A DNA stretch of 64,000 nt, taken from Blastocladiella emersonii ATCC 22665. Its lineage: Eukaryota > Blastocladiomycota > Blastocladiomycetes > Blastocladiales > Blastocladiaceae. Under the pieces are notes generated by a model, which was not told where the DNA came from, did not search any database, and saw only the letters and a list, made by a program, of their open reading frames with translations. Shown here one piece after another: positions 21,284 through 32,497 of this stretch; positions within the stretch are counted from its first letter, which is position 1, and every line of letters starts with the position of its first letter. The DNA is taken from NCBI GenBank assembly GCA_025594325.1, contig JANHCV010000015.1:372001-436000 (forward strand), read 5' to 3'. The position numbers and the translations under genes are program-made.

Positions 21284-23147
21284 TCAATGCCCAAGCTTCT
21301 GCTTCCTGCGCGGCATCGGCTGGCGCAGGTCGAGCTTGTCCGGGTTGTTGGCGTGGAACTCTGCAAGCAGCTCCTCGAGGTGCTTGAGCTTGTAGAAGTA
21401 TTCCCACGTCGTCTCGCCTCCGACCCACTCGACAAGATACTTGACGGTTCGGGCGGCGCGCTTCACGTCCAAGATCGCCTCGACCTCGTACTCGGGATCA
21501 TCGTCCGTCTGGTCGCCGTCTGCAGCGGAGGCGGCCGCAGTGTCGTCGTCTTCGACCGCCTTGCGCTTGCGAGTCGTAGACGCTACAGCTGCAGCGGTGG
21601 CGGCCTCCATGAGACGGTCCAGTCGCGCAACCGTGGCCTCGTCCGACTCGATAGCGCGAGAAATCAGCGAGTCGAGCAGCGGGGCGGACTCGGTGAAGGA
21701 AGCGCGTAGCGCGGCCGACTGGTCCTTGAGCAAAGCGTGCTGCTCGCGCTCCAGGGAAAGCTCGGTGCGCAGGCGGTCGCGCTCAACCACCACGGCCGCG
21801 ACGCCCTGCTCCAGCTCGGTGAAGCGGCGCTCGCGATCAGCGAGTCGAACAGCGAAATCGGCCTGCTCCGCAGCACGCGACACGTCCAGGTTGGCCAGCT
21901 TGGTGTTGAGTGCCATGACCTCAGCATTCGTGACGGCGAGAAGCTCCGTCGTCCCAGCGTGGTCTGCACGCGACTGCGCGAGCGCCGACTCGCGCTCCTC
22001 GAGGTCCGCCTCGGCGCGAACACGGCCGGCCTCGGCGAGCCTGCACCGATCCTTAGCCTCCAGGCAGCTCGTGCGCGACTCGAGAAGCTGCGCCGAGAGC
22101 TGCTTGCTGTCGGCCTTGGCCGCATCGAGTAGAGCCGACTCCTCGACGCGCTGGGCGCGGGCCGCGTCAAGGTCCGCAGCAAGCCGCTCATTGGTACGAC
22201 TCGAGGTCCGTGGCGTTGGTTTGGGCAGCAGCAAGTGACGTTGCGGCCGACTCGAGTTGCTGCGCGAGCGCGAGATTGCTGGCCCGCGACGCGTCGAGCT
22301 GCGCCTGGAGCTCGGCCATGGCGGCATTCGCAGCGGAGAGCGAAGCGCCGTCGTCGATGCGGGCCGCGCGCACGGCGGTGAGGTCCGACGTAAGTTGAGC
22401 GTTGTCGGACTCAGCGGACGAGCAGCGGGCAGCGAGTGCGTCGCGATCATCGAGAAGCTGCTGCAGCGCGACGTTGACCGTGTCGAGCTCCGTCGCGAGC
22501 TGCGCATTGCGAGCTTCGAGTTCCGCGATCTTGAGGTCGGCAGCAGCAGCACGCGATTTGGCCGACTCGACGTGCTCCTCGAGATCAAGGCGAGTGAGAT
22601 CGAGCAGAGCCCGAGAGCCGGCGAGCTCCAGCGAAAGTTGCTTCCTGTGGGCCAGGGCTTCGTCCAGAAGCTCGTTGATGGAAGCGAGCGCGTCGGCGAC
22701 TTCATCCCGTTCCGTACGAGCGGAAGCGACCCGTCCCTCGGCCATAACGCGCAGGTTCTCCGACTCGGTGAGCCGCTGGGTAAGCTCGCTGGCCGCTGCA
22801 AGAGCGTCGTTCCGCTCGTGCGCCGCACCTTTCTCCGCCGCCTTCAGCTCAGCGACCCTGGCCGAAGGGTTGGAATGCTCGAAATGAGGAGAAGGATACG
22901 GTGCGAGGTCCTCATGGCCATGGTCGGGAAGGGCAACCGGATCCGCGCGAGGCGGGGCCACATGAAGCGCCAAGTTGGCAGGAACGTGCGGGCGCGTAAT
23001 GCTCAGGGTCGTTGCGGGAAGAGAAGGAGGCGACGGCGGTAGCGAACGCTCAAGCTCGGCGACTACAGGGCCGGGGCCGTGCGGCGCACAAGGCGCAGGA
23101 GCGGGTACAGCAGCGCGCTGGGGGTGGATACCGTGAGCTGGATTCAT
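21284..23147 (-). pseudogene. coiled-coil protein with C-terminal chromodomain, array copy 3, single-base frameshift
   Basis: The 5' frame runs from the ATG at 23147 to a TGA at 22188-22190. The 3' frame covers 22190-21284 and ends RRKQKLGH. Together they encode about 620 residues: a Pro-rich leader, a coiled coil over about 90-490, an RKRKAVEDDD nuclear signal, and a recognisable chromodomain (EYEVEAILDVKR ... KYLVEWVGGETTWEYFYKL). The frames meet at 22190-22195. Comparison with copy 1 (ELKSLNEWLTADL versus DLES.NERLAADL) shows that one extra base, probably a C in the ACC run, breaks the frame. Either the gene is newly inactive or this is a sequencing error. A chromodomain suggests binding of methylated histone tails; this is inferred from the family, not shown. 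Confidence 0.75.
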
Positions 23148-23419
23148 TCGATTCGCTGGGAGGATTTGCCACGCGGGAGCGAGAGTGTAAGCGGCGAGGC
23201 GGCGCCCATATCTGCACTCGGCCAGCAGCGGCGGCTACCCCTGACGCCCAGCTCCCCGACGCCCACCATCCGCGGTGTTTGAGGTTCCGCCTCACGCGAG
23301 GTTCGCGTGATGGCCACGTTGATCTGGTACCTTCCTTCATCGACGTCATCCTCGCAACGACCACTGTGCCTCCAACCGCGAGCGCATCGAACGTGGACTG
23401 TTTGGAATCAATCAACTGC

Positions 23420-24875
23420 CTACACTCTAGCCCCCGGCGACACCGCCCGCACACGTCCCGCGGCCCCCGGGCCGCTACTGACATGCGGCCCGACCGCCGC
23501 CTCCTCGTGCAGCGTGAGCACGACGGTCACAGCGCGCTCAACGTGCGGGAGCACCTGCGCGAGCGCCGCCATGGTCGCGTCGCGCGTCTCGGCCCACTGC
23601 TTGCGCGCGCCGCCCGCGGGGATCGTGGCCGGCGGCGGCGCCGTCCACTTAATCGCGCGGGACACGAGCGAGGACGCGAGCTCGCGCGCCTTGGTCTGGA
23701 TCCGCGCCTGGGCTTCGGCGGAGAGCGAGGCTGACGACGGGCTGAGTGGGGTACGCGGCGAGGTGCTGGCGTCGGATCGGCTCGTGGGCGAGCGGGTAGG
23801 CGAGCGCGTTGAGGGCGCGGACGCGGGTCGCCGAAGCGAGGGTGGCGGGCAGGCGGGCCGCCGCAGCGGTGAAGGGCCGGCGGGATGCCCGATAATCGGG
23901 CCGGGCGAGCGGCCGCGCGGGAGGAGCGGCTGGCCTGGCTTCGGCGCGGGCGTACTTGGCCGACTCTTGGGCGCTGCAGGCTTGGCCACAGGCTGCGGTG
24001 TGAAGACACGCATCTGGCGGTGGTCCGCCGGCGCCGGCGACGCCGCGCGCGACTGCTCCGTCGGCGACCGCGACGGCGACGGCGAGCGGGACCGCCACGA
24101 CACCAGCTCGCGCTCCTCGGTCATGCGGTCGATGCGGCGGTGCATGTGCAGCACGCTGAGCCGGTGGTGGTGCGCGATCGGACCCGTCGGGTCGCCCTTG
24201 GTCAGCGGCGGCCGCGTCATGGATGCGCGGTGGAAGGCGAGGTACACCCGGTGCATGAAGAAGTAGACAGCGCATGTTACGGCCGTTACGACGCGGTTGG
24301 GCGGGCCGGTCAGCGTCGCGAGCGCGGCGAGGCGGAGCGCGCGAAGGTGCTCGGTCAGGATCGCGAGCGTGTAGGGGTGCGTCGTCATGCTCGCATGGCG
24401 AAGCGTTCTGGAGGGATGAAATTCTTGAATGTGCAGAAACAACGAGTTCTACCCGAAGCGTGTGGTGAGCGAACCGGTATTGGCGGGACCGCGGAACGAG
24501 TACCGTGACAGTGTACAGCTGGTCGTCCTGCTGGATCAACTCGAGTACGTCGCTGGTATCAAGGATCGTCTTCTCGGGCACGGTTTTCAAATTCTGCTTC
24601 TCGATCTTTGGCTCGTCAAAGGCGACTTTCACGACCAGCGGCCCCGCTCGCGGCACTTCCTTGAGCGGACGGGTTTCAACTAGGACAAGTCGCTCCGTGA
24701 CAGCGGCGACTTCACGGTCGTATGGATCATCGTTTGAGGTAGCCTGTTCGTGCGAGATGCCGCTCGCTTCGAGTTCATGCTCCTCATTCCCCTGCGAATC
24801 GTCAAACTCGTCATCGTCGTAGCATGCTTGATCGCCGAACCCCGGTTGTTCACGTTCAAGTTCAGTCGCCTCCAT
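23420..24875 (-). CDS. orphan protein with acidic N-terminus and one transmembrane segment
   Basis: Two-exon model, 24875-24504 and 24448-23420, 466 residues. The 55 nt intron has a GTACTC donor, a CTCAC branch-like site and a GGGTAG acceptor and keeps frame. The ATG is in ACCATGG context. Residues 1-60 are acidic (CYDDDEFDDSQGNEE). Residues 60-124 form a compact predicted beta/alpha segment (ERLVLVETRPL, VVKVAFDEPKIEKQ). A hydrophobic stretch (RVVTAVTCAVYFFMHRVYLAF) near 175-195 could span a membrane. The remainder is Ser/Pro/Arg-rich and looks disordered, ending with a short helical part. I do not recognise it. The two exons could be separate genes, the second starting at MTTHPYTLAIL. Its start faces SCYL2, 286 bp away. 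Confidence 0.5.
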
Positions 24876-25161
24876 GGTAGTTTTAGCACGATTAAAAGCG
24901 GAGAGCGCAAGCGATCGAAGAGCCGCGAGACGGCCGTCCGCCGCGCGAGGTGTGAGACGCGTTTTGATATCACGTGTCATGTTCGACGTGGCGACGGCGG
25001 GTGTGGCGCAGGCCCTGTGCGAGACGCGCGCGCGAGGGGCAGGGACTGCTCGGCGGTACCCTCCCTCTAGTTGCCAGCGCTCGCTCTCTCCACAAACTAC
25101 TTAAGGCAATGAATTGCGCGCCCAGACTCGCTGCAACGGATCGACCACACCCTCTACTTGA

Positions 25162-27989
25162 ATGGGAAACAACATCACACGCGAATACGATGTCGACTCG
25201 AAACGCATCGTCGCCACGGGCGGACCCGGCTACTGCTGGCGCGTCTACAACGCCACCAAGAAGGTTCTCCGTCGCTTGCCTCTCGGGATCACGTCCTCCC
25301 TCCCCCGCTCACGCAACGGCGTCCTTGGTAGACGACGGGCCGCGCCGTGTCCGTGTTCCTGATCGAGAAGCGGCACCTGTGGGACGGCAACCTGCGTAGC
25401 AAGCTCGGCAGCGAGAAGCCGGACGCGCTGATCGCCCTGCTGCGGCACGACGTGACGGTGCTGTGCCGCCTGCGCCACCCGTGCCTGCTCGAGGTCGTCG
25501 AGCCGCTGTCCGAGTCGGCCACCACGCTCGCCTTTGTCACCGAGCCACTCATGGGGAACCTCGGCAATGTGCTCGGCAACTATACCAACTTTGACAATGC
25601 CCTCGACAAGTCGGTCGAGCGGTACGAGCTGGACGAGCTCGAGGTGCGTGCGTTTGGGACTTGCTGGCGCGTGCGACTGCGAGCTGACCCGGTCTTTGCG
25701 AGCGTAGATCCAAAAGGGCGTGCTGCAGCTGACGAAGGGCCTGCGCTTCTGCCACGACGACGCCAAGCTCGTGCACGCCAACCTGGTCCCCGAGTCCATC
25801 TACGTCAACGCCAAGGGCGACTGGAAGCTCGCTGGGTACGCGTTCCTTACCCACACGACACGCGATCCCTGCTGACACATCTCCCGTGCAGGTTCCAGTA
25901 CTCGCTGTGGAAGCAGTACTCGTCGACGCACACCGCCGAGTTCCCGGAGCACAACATGCCGTCGAACGTGCTGTCGCTGCCGAACCTCGACTTCTCGTCG
26001 CCCGAGTACGTGCTGATGCACTCGCTGCTGCCCGAGAGCGACGTGTTTGCGCTCGGCTGCCTCATCTACGCGCTGTACCACCAGGGCAAGTCGCCCATCG
26101 CGTCCAACTCGAACCTGCTCACCTACAAGGCCGCGCTCAACCACCTGCCCTCCTTCAGCACGGGCCGGGCCTCGGTCGAGTGCATCGTCGGCGACCTGCT
26201 GCGCCGCGACCCGAGCACGCGCCCGAAACTCGCCGATCTCGCGCAGCACCCCGTGTTCCAGACACCTCTCCTCGCCGCGGTGCGCTTCATCGAGGACCTG
26301 CCGACGCACTCGGACATCGAGAAGGCGCAGTTCTTCAAGAAGCTCGCCGCGACGCTGGCCCAGTTCCCGCCGCGCATAGTGCAGCGGAAACTCCTGCCCG
26401 CGCTGCTGGGCGAGCTCAAGACGCCGTCGCTCGTCCCGTTCGCGCTCCCGTGCGTGACGGCGGCCGCGGCAACGACGCCGCCGCGCGAGTTTGTCCAGAC
26501 CATCCTGCCCGCGATCCGCCCGCTGTTCACGGTCACGGCGCCGCCGCTCATCCCGCTCGCGCTGCTGCAGCACGTCGCGACGCTGTTCGACCACCTGGCG
26601 CCGAGCGGCGCGTTCGGCCGCGAGGTCGGCCCGCTGTTCGCGACGGCGCTCCAGATGGCCGACCACCCGAACGTCCAGGCGGCGGCGCTCGCGCAGCTCG
26701 CGCTCGTGGTGCCTACGGGCGGAACGGCGGCATCGGGTGCGAATACCAGCACGCGTTCGTCCGCGGCACCGATGCCGGTCCTGCGCCACTTCGAGTCGGG
26801 CCAGATCCGCTCCGCGATCCTGCCGCGCATCGCATCGTTCCTCGGCCCGCCCGCGGGCGCCGCGCCGGGCGTCCCGCCGGCGAATCCGCATCTGATCGGG
26901 CCCGCGCTGAAGGCGCTGCACGCCGCGCTGCCGGCCATGGACCGCGACCTGGTCATGAACTCGCTGCTCCCGACCCTACGCGTCGCCGCGGCGCAGCTCC
27001 CGTCGACGCCCGAGGGCAGCGAGCACGTCCGCCGGCTCACCGCCATCTACCGCGACCTGACGACGCCGGGCGAGGCGGGCAGCGTGACGCTGCCGCACGA
27101 CGTGGTCGCGACGGCGATCGTGCCCGCGCTCCTGCGGCTCGCGTTCGCGCCGTCGATCTGCCGCGTCGCCGACTTTGCGGGCGTCCTGGCCGAGGTCCGC
27201 GGCATGCTCGCGGCGGTCGAGGCGGCGCAGGTCGGCAGGCTCAAGCAGGTCGAGGCTATGGCGAGGTCGACGAGCGATGTGCTCGGGCCTTCCGCTGCGG
27301 GTGCGGCGTCGGGTGGGAGTATCGCGGGTGTGCCACCACTCGGCTCCGTGGCCTCGCGCCCGTCGACGGGCGGCGACCAGCCGTTCGCCCCTGGGCCGAA
27401 CGGGTTCGCCGCTGCCCCGCGCCCGTCGTCCACGCCCGGCAGCAGCCAGCCGTTCGCGCCAGGCCCGAACGGGTTCATGCCGCCGCCGATCCGGCCCACG
27501 CCGCTCGCGGGCGTCGCGAGCGCGACGACGGCCGCGGCGGCGAGTAATCTCGCGGAGCAAAACCTCGCCCAGCTGCAGCTCAACAGCAACGGAGCTGCAC
27601 CGGCTGCGGTGGTCTCTTCGCCCGCGGCCCGTGCGCCGAACCCGTTTGTCGCTAGACCCACGGGTCCCCCGCTCGCGTCCCTCGGCGGGACCGGCCCAGC
27701 CGCAGCGCCGCTCTCGCTCGGCGGCCGCGACACTTCGAACCGGTCGTCGGGCGCGGGCGGGTGGGGCGACGCGTTTGCCGGGTTCGCGACCGGCGGTGGC
27801 GGTGGTCCGCGGGCAGCGAGTACCGGTGCGTCCGGATGGCAGCCTATCGCAGCATCGTCCCCGTCCTCGGCCGCATCGCTCGCGTCGCTCGGCCGGAGCA
27901 GCGGCGGGGCGGCGACAACGACGGCAGGGAACGGCGGGTCCCGCGGCGTGTCGCAGGCGGATCTCCTGCGCATGTTTGATCCCATGTAA
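25162..27989 (+). CDS. SCYL2: SCYL2-type SCY1-like pseudokinase
   Basis: Four exons, 25162-25263, 25332-25643, 25708-25835 and 25892-27989, 879 residues; introns are 68, 64 and 56 nt. The N-terminus (NNITREYDVDSKRIVATGGPGYCWRVYNATKK in pieces) matches SCYL2, followed by a kinase-like fold. The catalytic loop reads LVHANLVPESIYV, without the HRD aspartate, and the metal-binding DFG is replaced by LAGF. These are the pseudokinase features of the family. A HEAT-repeat-like region (about 330-640) follows, with FFKKLAATLAQFPPRIVQRKLLPALL. The tail is Gly/Pro/Ser-rich with repeated PFAPGPNGF blocks. SCYL2 binds clathrin and works in endosome-to-Golgi sorting. The PFAPGPNGF repeats may be adaptor- or clathrin-binding peptides; that is inference. 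Confidence 0.9.
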
Positions 27990-28043
27990 TGAATGAGTCG
28001 CCGCAGAGGCCTTTTTGTTTGTCTCGTTCTCGAGAGAGGCCGC

Positions 28044-28057
28044 GAGACGCGTCGCGA
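28044..28057. promoter_or_regulatory. GAGACGCGTCGCGA motif upstream of PTPA
   Basis: A perfect 14-mer, 137 bp before the PTPA start. Identical copies lie at 33215-33228 and 51222-51235. It includes the ACGCGT core known from fungal MluI cell-cycle boxes; its use here is inferred. Confidence 0.35.
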
Positions 28058-28193
28058 TATCAGCTGAGGTCAGCGCCGCTCACTTCCCTCCCTCCACGCC
28101 TCGGCTTGCGCGCGTCGCACCGCCCCCTTCCTTTCTCCCCAACCGACTGCCTTGAGCGCAGCACCCACAGACTCCCTGCAACGCACCAACACC

Positions 28194-29538
28194 ATGATGG
28201 AAGCTCCGCGCCCCGACGCGCCCGCAGTGCCGGCCTCCGCCACCGCCGCTGGCGCGCCCGACCTGATCCCGGCGTCGACGCCCGGCGAGCTGGCCGGCGG
28301 GTTCCGGATCCCGGAGCGGCGCATCATCACGCCCGACGACCTCGCGCACTTCCACGCCTCGCCCATGTACACGGACCTCGTCGCCTTCATCGAGACGTGC
28401 AGCGACGCGGTGCGCAACCGGAAGGTGTCGGACGATGTGCTTGTGCGACCCGTACGGTTTTGCGGACTGTCTGTTGCAAGGGCGATGTCTGACGGTTTTG
28501 GGGGTCTAGGTGATCACGGACCTCGTGCGCGTGCTCAATGACATTGACGCGCTCGTCGACGCGACGCCCGCCGAGGCCGAGCCCAAGTCGCGGTTCGGGA
28601 ACCCCGCGTTCCGGCTCTTCTACGACCGCGTGCAGCAGGTCCGTTCGCTCTGTTCGCTCTTGGTCGCAACACCGTTGCTGACGTTGTGGGGTGAACGTAG
28701 CAACTCCCGTCGATCCTCGAGGACGTGGTGCGGCCGAGCGAAGCGGTGCCCGAGGTCGCGCGGTACCTCGAAAAGTCGTTTGGCGACCGCAAGCGCATCG
28801 ACTACGGCACCGGGCACGAGGCCAACTTCATGGCGTTCCTGTACGTGTCTGCCTCTCCCCCCACTCCCAGCGACGCGATACTGACATTCCCCGTAATCTA
28901 GTCTCGCGCTGCACAAGCTCGGCCTGGTGACCGACGACGACAAGCCGGCTTTGATCCTGCGCGTGTTCGTGCGGTACATTGACCTGATGCGCAAGGTGCA
29001 GTTCACGTACTGGCTGGAGCCCGCGGGGTCGCACGGCGTGTGGGGGCTTGACGACTACCACTCGCTCCCGTTCCTATTCGGCGCGAGCCAGCTGGCCGAC
29101 CACAAGCACCTGCGGCCGAAATCGATCCACAACGCCGAGATCGTCGAGGCCTTCGCGGCCGACTACATGTACCTCGGGTGCATCCAGTTCATCAACAGCG
29201 TCAAGACGGCGTCGCTGCGCTGGCACTCGCCCATGCTCGACGACATCTCGGGTGTCAAGTCGTGGGCCAAGGTCGAGTCCGGCATGCGCAAAATGTACCG
29301 CGCCGAGGTTCTGGGTAAGCTGCCCATCATGCAGCACTTTCTGTTCGGGTCGATCCTCGCCTTTGACAACGTCTCGGGCCGCGTCGTCCGCGACGAGGAC
29401 CTCGAGGCCGACGACGGACACCTCCACGTCTACGCCATGGGGCAGCAGTTCCCCGTCTGCTGCGGCATGCGGTTGCCGTCCGCCATCGCGGCGCGCGAGC
29501 GCGAGGGGAAGCCGCGCGCGGGGCTGCCGTTCGACTAA
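28194..29538 (+). CDS. PTPA, serine/threonine phosphatase 2A activator (peptidyl-prolyl isomerase)
   Basis: Four exons, 28194-28451, 28510-28638, 28701-28840 and 28902-29538; 387 residues, the normal size. Introns are 58, 62 and 61 nt. Signature segments are SRFGNPAFRLFYDRV, IDYGTGHEANFMAFL, VFVRYIDLMRKVQFTYWLEPAGSHGVWGLDDY (in pieces), FLFGASQLADH and MQHFLFGSIL. The conserved GxGHE and WGLDD motifs of the fold are intact. The protein binds and helps load metal into the PP2A catalytic subunit, in cytosol and nucleus. Exon 1 could instead end 15 nt earlier at a GTGCTT donor; the reading frame would be the same. Yeast has two paralogues (RRD1 and RRD2), and I cannot say which this corresponds to. 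It is convergent with WDR83, 56 bp away. Confidence 0.93.
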
Positions 29539-29594
29539 ACTTTTTCATCGAGTCGCACACACACACTATAAACAGTTTTGATATTCGTCAACCG

Positions 29595-30753
29595 TCACTC
29601 GTCCTCGGCCCACCACCACTGCAACACCCCATCCGCGCCGCCCGTGACCGCCGCGAGCCTGCTCGGATGCGCCGTGACACTGAGGACGGGTCCTCGGTGT
29701 CCCGCGAGCTGCTGCACCTCGAACGCGTCCACGAGGTCCCAGACGCGCGCGGCGCCGTCCTCGGAGCCGCTCAGCACCAGCGCGTCGCGGTGGTCCAGCG
29801 TGCACGCCATGCGGTACTGCGTCGCGACGTGCCCCGTGTAGTCGTTGAGCAGCTCGCCCGTCGTCGCGTCGATTAGCCGCAGGTGCCCGTCGAGCGAGCC
29901 GACTAGCGTGCATTGTTGGTCACCGGAGAAGCGTGCGCAGGTTACGGGGGCTACGGGGAGCGAGGGCGTGAGTGAGGAGTGAGGGCTGAGGCACACGAGC
30001 GCGTGTACCTGCGATCGTGTCCACGGTCGTCGTCCCGAACCGGAGGTCGTACGTGCGGACGCGGCCATCGACAGAGCTAGATTGTCACTGCGGTCAGCAC
30101 TCGCTCGTCCTTACCACCGCGAAGAACGACAACGTACCCGGTCAGAATCCAGTGCTCGCAGATACTCACGGTCGTGACGCTGTCCTTGGCCTCGCCGAGG
30201 ACCTGGATCGGCGCGCGGTTGTTGGACTTGAGGTCCCACAGCCGCACCGTGGCGTCGTACGACCCGCTCGCGAGGACCGTCGCCGTGTCGTTGAAGGCGA
30301 CCGTGTTGACGCGCTACACGCGGGCGGTCGCGGGGTCAGTCTCACACGTCGGACACGAGCATCGAGGTAGGCGGACCTGCGTGTGCCCCGCCATCTTGCG
30401 CAGGAGCGTCGCGCTCGGCACGTCCCACACGAAGACCGACTTGTCGCCGCCGCACGACGCGAACATGGAGCTATCCTTGGCGCTACACCCCACTCCGTCA
30501 GCCCCATCCGCGCTCACGACGCAGTCCGACGTACAACAGCAACATACATGTCGACGTCCAGGATCTCCCACCCGTGCCCGAGAAACGACTTGACGAGGCG
30601 GCGGTCGCCGGCGTTCCACAGCCGCAGCGTCTTGTCGGCGCCGCCCGTCAGCACGTAGCCGCCCGTCGCGTCGAACTGCGCCGCGTTTATGGGTCCCGCG
30701 TGTGCCTTGGGGACCGGTTCACAGTTTGCGTAGGGTTGTTGCGTGTGCTTCAT
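29595..30753 (-). CDS. WDR83: WDR83/MORG1-type WD40 protein
   Basis: Five exons, 30753-30548, 30482-30377, 30313-30138, 30076-30009 and 29950-29595; 303 residues, close to the 315 of human WDR83. Introns are 65, 63, 61 and 58 nt. The N-terminus (HAGPINAAQFDATGGYVLTGGADKTLRLWN) and the following blades (MFASCGGDKSVFVWDV, VNTVAFNDTATVLASGSYDATVRLWDL, SVDGRVRTYDLR, CTLVGSLDGHLRLIDATTGELLNDYTGH) follow the WDR83 pattern through all seven blades. The protein is a scaffold for ERK signalling and is also found with spliceosome components. Its start codon lies only 38 bp from the start of the divergent TMEM42-like gene, so the two share a very short promoter. Confidence 0.9.
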
Positions 30754-30791
30754 GGAATGTACGCTCTCTCTCTTTCTTGAACGACGCGAAG
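30754..30791. promoter_or_regulatory. 38 bp bidirectional promoter/5' leader gap
   Basis: This is all the DNA between the start codons of WDR83 (minus) and the TMEM42-like gene (plus). Both genes must overlap in their leaders or promoters, or one start is misplaced. Confidence 0.45.
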
Positions 30792-31347
30792 ATGAAGTCT
30801 CATGAACCCCACCCCACCGCCGCGACGGGACTCGGTGCAGGCGCACCCTTGCTCGCCGTGGTCTCGGGCGCGTGCGCCGCGCTCGCCGCCGCGTCGACCA
30901 AGCTGCTCGTGCACCCGGCGCTGCAGTCGCTGCTCGGTCCGTGCTGCTGTCGCCCTCGGCCCCTCTCCCTCGCCCAGCCCTCACCTTCGCGCGATGTAGG
31001 CCGCTCCGAAGACGACCTCCTGCTCCGCGCCGCATGCCTACTCGCCGTGGCGGGGACCAACGGCGCCATGTGGTACACGTTCTCGCGGGCGCTGGCGCGC
31101 GCGCGGACCACGGTGCAGGTGACCACGCTCAACACGTTCACCAACATGCTATGCACGGTACGAAGACGGCGGCGGGATCGGGGAGGGGATGGGCTAACGC
31201 GAGTGCGGTGTGTAGGCGCTGCTGGGCACGTTCGCGTTTGGCGAGTCGCTGCCCGCGCGGTTCTGGGCGGGGCTCTTGCTCGTGTGCGCGGGCACGCTGC
31301 TCCTCAACCGGCCCGCCGCGGCGGAGGCGAAGGGTAAGGCCGAGTGA
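30792..31347 (+). CDS. TMEM42-like small EamA/DMT-type membrane protein
   Basis: Three exons, 30792-30936, 31000-31157 and 31216-31347, 144 residues; introns are 63 and 58 nt. Four hydrophobic helices are visible: PLLAVVSGACAALAAAS, LRAACLLAVAGTNGAMWYTFSRAL, TTVQVTTLNTFTNMLCTALLGTFAF and FWAGLLLVCAGTLLL. These fit a single EamA half-repeat, as in TMEM42 and drug/metabolite-transporter relatives. The motif AALAAASTKL in helix 1 and the TLNTF ... FGE part are family-typical. The substrate and location are not known. The first intron is a multiple of three and is also open, but its removal gives the better protein. The gene is convergent with the TIP30-like gene, 27 bp apart. Confidence 0.8.
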
Positions 31348-31374
31348 TGAGAAAACTGTATATACTCTCGTCCG

Positions 31375-32137
31375 TTACGGCGACCCGGCCTCGGCAAACG
31401 CCTTGGCGACCGAGTGGATCTCCTTGTTTTCGTAGATGCGCGCGGCCTCGGCGTGCGGGTTGTGCAGCAGGCCGACCATGGCCTTGGCCACGGTGCCGAC
31501 GGGGATCGACACGCCCGTCGGGGAGAAGAACTTGATGGCTGGGAGCATGGCTACGAGAGAGGATGCGTGTGAGTGAGGTCGGACGCAGCGGTGCACGAGT
31601 CGAGCAGAGCGTACCGAACGCGACGGTCTCGCCGAACCGGGACCCTGGCCGGTCGCCCTCGAGCTCGAGCAGCGCGGGCCGCATGATGGTGAGCTTGTCG
31701 AACTTGAGGTCGGTGAGCTCCTTCTCGATCTGGCCCTTGGTCTTCGGGTAGAGGAACGGCGAGTTGATGTTCGTCCCCTGCGCGGAGACGTAGAAGAAGT
31801 GCAGCGGCTTGTCGCCGGCCTCCTCCTTGATGAGCTTGGCCGCGTTGACGACGTAGTCGTGGTCGATGCGCCGGAACGCCTCGGCGCCACCGGCCTCGGC
31901 GCGCGTCGTGCCGAGCGAGCAGAAGGCCGCGTCGTGGCCCTGGAACGCCGCGCGGTACTCGTCGAGCTTCTCAAAGTCGACCACCTGCTGCACCAGCTTC
32001 TCCTTGTTGGGCCCGTCGTACGCAATCTCGCGGCGCCCGATCGTCGTCACCTTGGCGATCCGCGGGTCCGCCATCACCTCGCGCAGAACGCACTTGCCCA
32101 CGGCGCCCGTGTGCCCGAGAAGAACGCAAGATGCCAT
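31375..32137 (-). CDS. TIP30/HTATIP2-like atypical short-chain dehydrogenase (Fmp52-like)
   Basis: Two exons, 32137-31615 and 31550-31375, with a 64 nt intron; 232 residues, the normal family length. The Rossmann start CVLLGHTGAVGKCVLREV has GxxGxxG for NAD(P)H binding. The segments FCSLGTTRAEAGGAEAFRRIDHDYVVNAAKLIKE, FFYVSAQGTN and FLYPKTKGQIEKEL (YxxxK catalytic pair) are typical of TIP30/HTATIP2 and yeast Fmp52. Yeast Fmp52 sits on the mitochondrial outer membrane. No presequence is visible here. The physiological substrate of the family is not established. The start has a good context (ACCATGG). Confidence 0.88.
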
Positions 32138-32497
32138 GGTTGGTTGTTGGGTGTGTTACGTTGCAGATTCGGTGGGTTGTTGCTGAGGGACGGAGAAGGA
32201 GGGAGGGGAGAGCGGCCGCTTTTGAAGGTTCGCCACCCCCTCGCCGCTGACAGCCCTCGATCAGCGCGTCGGCTCCGACGGACCCGCGGCTGACGCTAAA
32301 GCGTCACGTGCACCCTCGACGCGTGAAAGGGAAGGGCGAGGCGGCAGTTCCCTTGGCGATAGCCTACTCCAGCAGCTGTTCTCGAGTCTACATGCCAGGC
32401 GCGTCGGGGCATATCGATGCAGGCTGTGGGAGTGCGTGCGGAGGCCGCATTCGAGCTGGGTTGGCAGGAACGGGGGCCCACGCGGAACGCCATTGTC

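Noticed and set aside
25800-26921. A 373-residue minus-strand frame opposite SCYL2.
   Set aside because: Arg/Glu/Asp-rich shadow frame; the sense strand matches the SCYL2 HEAT region.
30937-30999. Reading through the first intron of the TMEM42-like gene.
   Set aside because: The 63 nt segment is in frame but encodes a Cys/Pro/Arg stretch inside a membrane helix region; it has a good donor, branch-like site and acceptor.
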